Shown here piece by piece: positions 63,705 through 64,000 of a stretch of 64,000 nt of DNA. Source of the stretch: Paraburkholderia dioscoreae (GTDB taxonomy: Bacteria > Pseudomonadota > Gammaproteobacteria > Burkholderiales > Burkholderiaceae). The position numbers and the translations under genes are program-made. How positions within the stretch are numbered: position 1 is the first letter of the stretch; each line of letters begins with the position of its first letter. The stretch is taken from contig NZ_LR699554.1 in NCBI RefSeq assembly GCF_902459535.1, positions 62,001-126,000 on the forward strand, given 5' to 3'. The notes under the pieces are model-generated. The model made no database searches. It was not told the DNA's origin and saw only the letters and a program-made list of their open reading frames with translations.

Positions 63705-64000
63705 AGGCCGTTGGTGCGATGAACCAGGCCAGGCCTTTCGGCGACCCTCATCTGCTCCGGCAGAAAGCGCTGGAACTGGCCGGTGGCGACCACGTCACCG
63801 CCCGGCATCTACTCGAGATGATTGCGCAGACCGATCGAACCGCGCTCGCCGCGTTGCGCGACAGTTTCAAGGCTGCTTCATGGGATAGCGTGGGCAGCGC
63901 GGCCCATCGGATCGCGGGATCGGCGCGCATGCTCGAATGTCACGAGATGCTTGCGCTGTTGACGCGACTGGAAGCGGCCGCGCGCGCACGCGATGTCGCA
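63701..64000 (+). CDS. Histidine phosphotransfer (Hpt) domain protein, partial (runs off window)
   Basis: The ATG at 63701 overlaps the stop of the response regulator gene. The frame is open for 100 codons to the end of the window. It contains the Hpt motif SAAHRIAGSARMLECHEM, where the His in AHR-IAGSA is the expected phospho-acceptor, with supporting helices RTALAALRDSFKAASWDSV and LTRLEAAARARDVA. A multistep phosphorelay with the partner response regulator is likely; the C-terminus, and any kinase domain, lies outside the window. Alternative start at 63719 (ATGAACCAG). Confidence 0.85.
   Translation, partial: MKAVGAMNQARPFGDPHLLRQKALELAGGDHVTARHLLEMIAQTDRTALAALRDSFKAASWDSVGSAAHRIAGSARMLECHEMLALLTRLEAAARARDVA

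Noticed and set aside
1..64000. CRISPR array, tRNA/rRNA genes, prophage or intact insertion sequence
   Set aside because: I looked for regularly spaced repeats, tRNA-like cloverleafs, transposase motifs and terminal inverted repeats and found none that hold up. The direct repeats seen are only two or three copies.

Overview
The window is high-GC DNA with the gene content of a Burkholderiaceae chromosome, most likely Paraburkholderia or a close Burkholderia relative. Supporting signs are an intracellular PHB depolymerase, an H-NS-type protein ending in the beta-proteobacterial DNA-binding motif, dense chemoreceptors and regulators, a non-phosphorylative deoxysugar pathway, and widespread long antisense 'shadow' ORFs typical of GC-rich third positions. 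I see no rRNA, tRNA, CRISPR array, prophage or intact insertion sequence. Species assignment is inference.

Layout. 1-2.8 kb: a GntP-type permease (cut by the window edge) divergent from a PAS-AAA+-HTH sigma-54 activator, with a near-consensus -24/-12 promoter in front of the permease. 2.8-5.6 kb: a small lipoprotein, a small cytosolic protein, a serine hydrolase and an H-NS-like protein. 5.6-13 kb: an accessory zone. Decayed pieces of an aldehyde dehydrogenase and an MFS transporter lie around a first pilin gene. A chaperone-usher operon (second pilin, chaperone, usher) follows and ends in a broken adhesin remnant. 13-18 kb: prfC, a CoA-binding/GNAT acyltransferase and an unknown protein. An intact fimbrial tip adhesin sits alone at 18.3-19.3 kb.

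19.4-29.5 kb: an IclR regulator divergent from a nine-gene operon. It encodes a sugar ABC importer (binding protein, double ATPase, permease), a two-subunit UxaA-type dehydratase, an aldo/keto reductase, a COG3618 lactonase, a short-chain dehydrogenase and an FAH-family hydrolase. Together these fit import of L-fucose, or a similar deoxy or galacto-configured sugar, and its oxidation to pyruvate plus lactate without phosphorylation. An intrinsic terminator closes the operon.

29.6-49.6 kb: a PLP decarboxylase with an ArsR regulator, a thioesterase, two chemoreceptors, a cold-shock protein, an AGE-family epimerase, MgtC, a membrane-anchored Ala-rich protein, a 52-aa protein behind an unusual promoter, a His-rich periplasmic protein, a 3-hydroxyacyl-CoA dehydrogenase, a flavin reductase, a cupin, PhaZ, a glutathione transferase, a copper ATPase with a textbook CueR-type promoter, and a PaiB-like flavoprotein.

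49.9-64 kb: a DUF1254-type lipoprotein, a large AsmA-like/DUF748 protein broken by a one-base frameshift, a MocR regulator divergent from a PotABCD-like polyamine importer, an OmpA-like lipoprotein, and a LuxR-type response regulator overlapping an Hpt protein that runs off the window.
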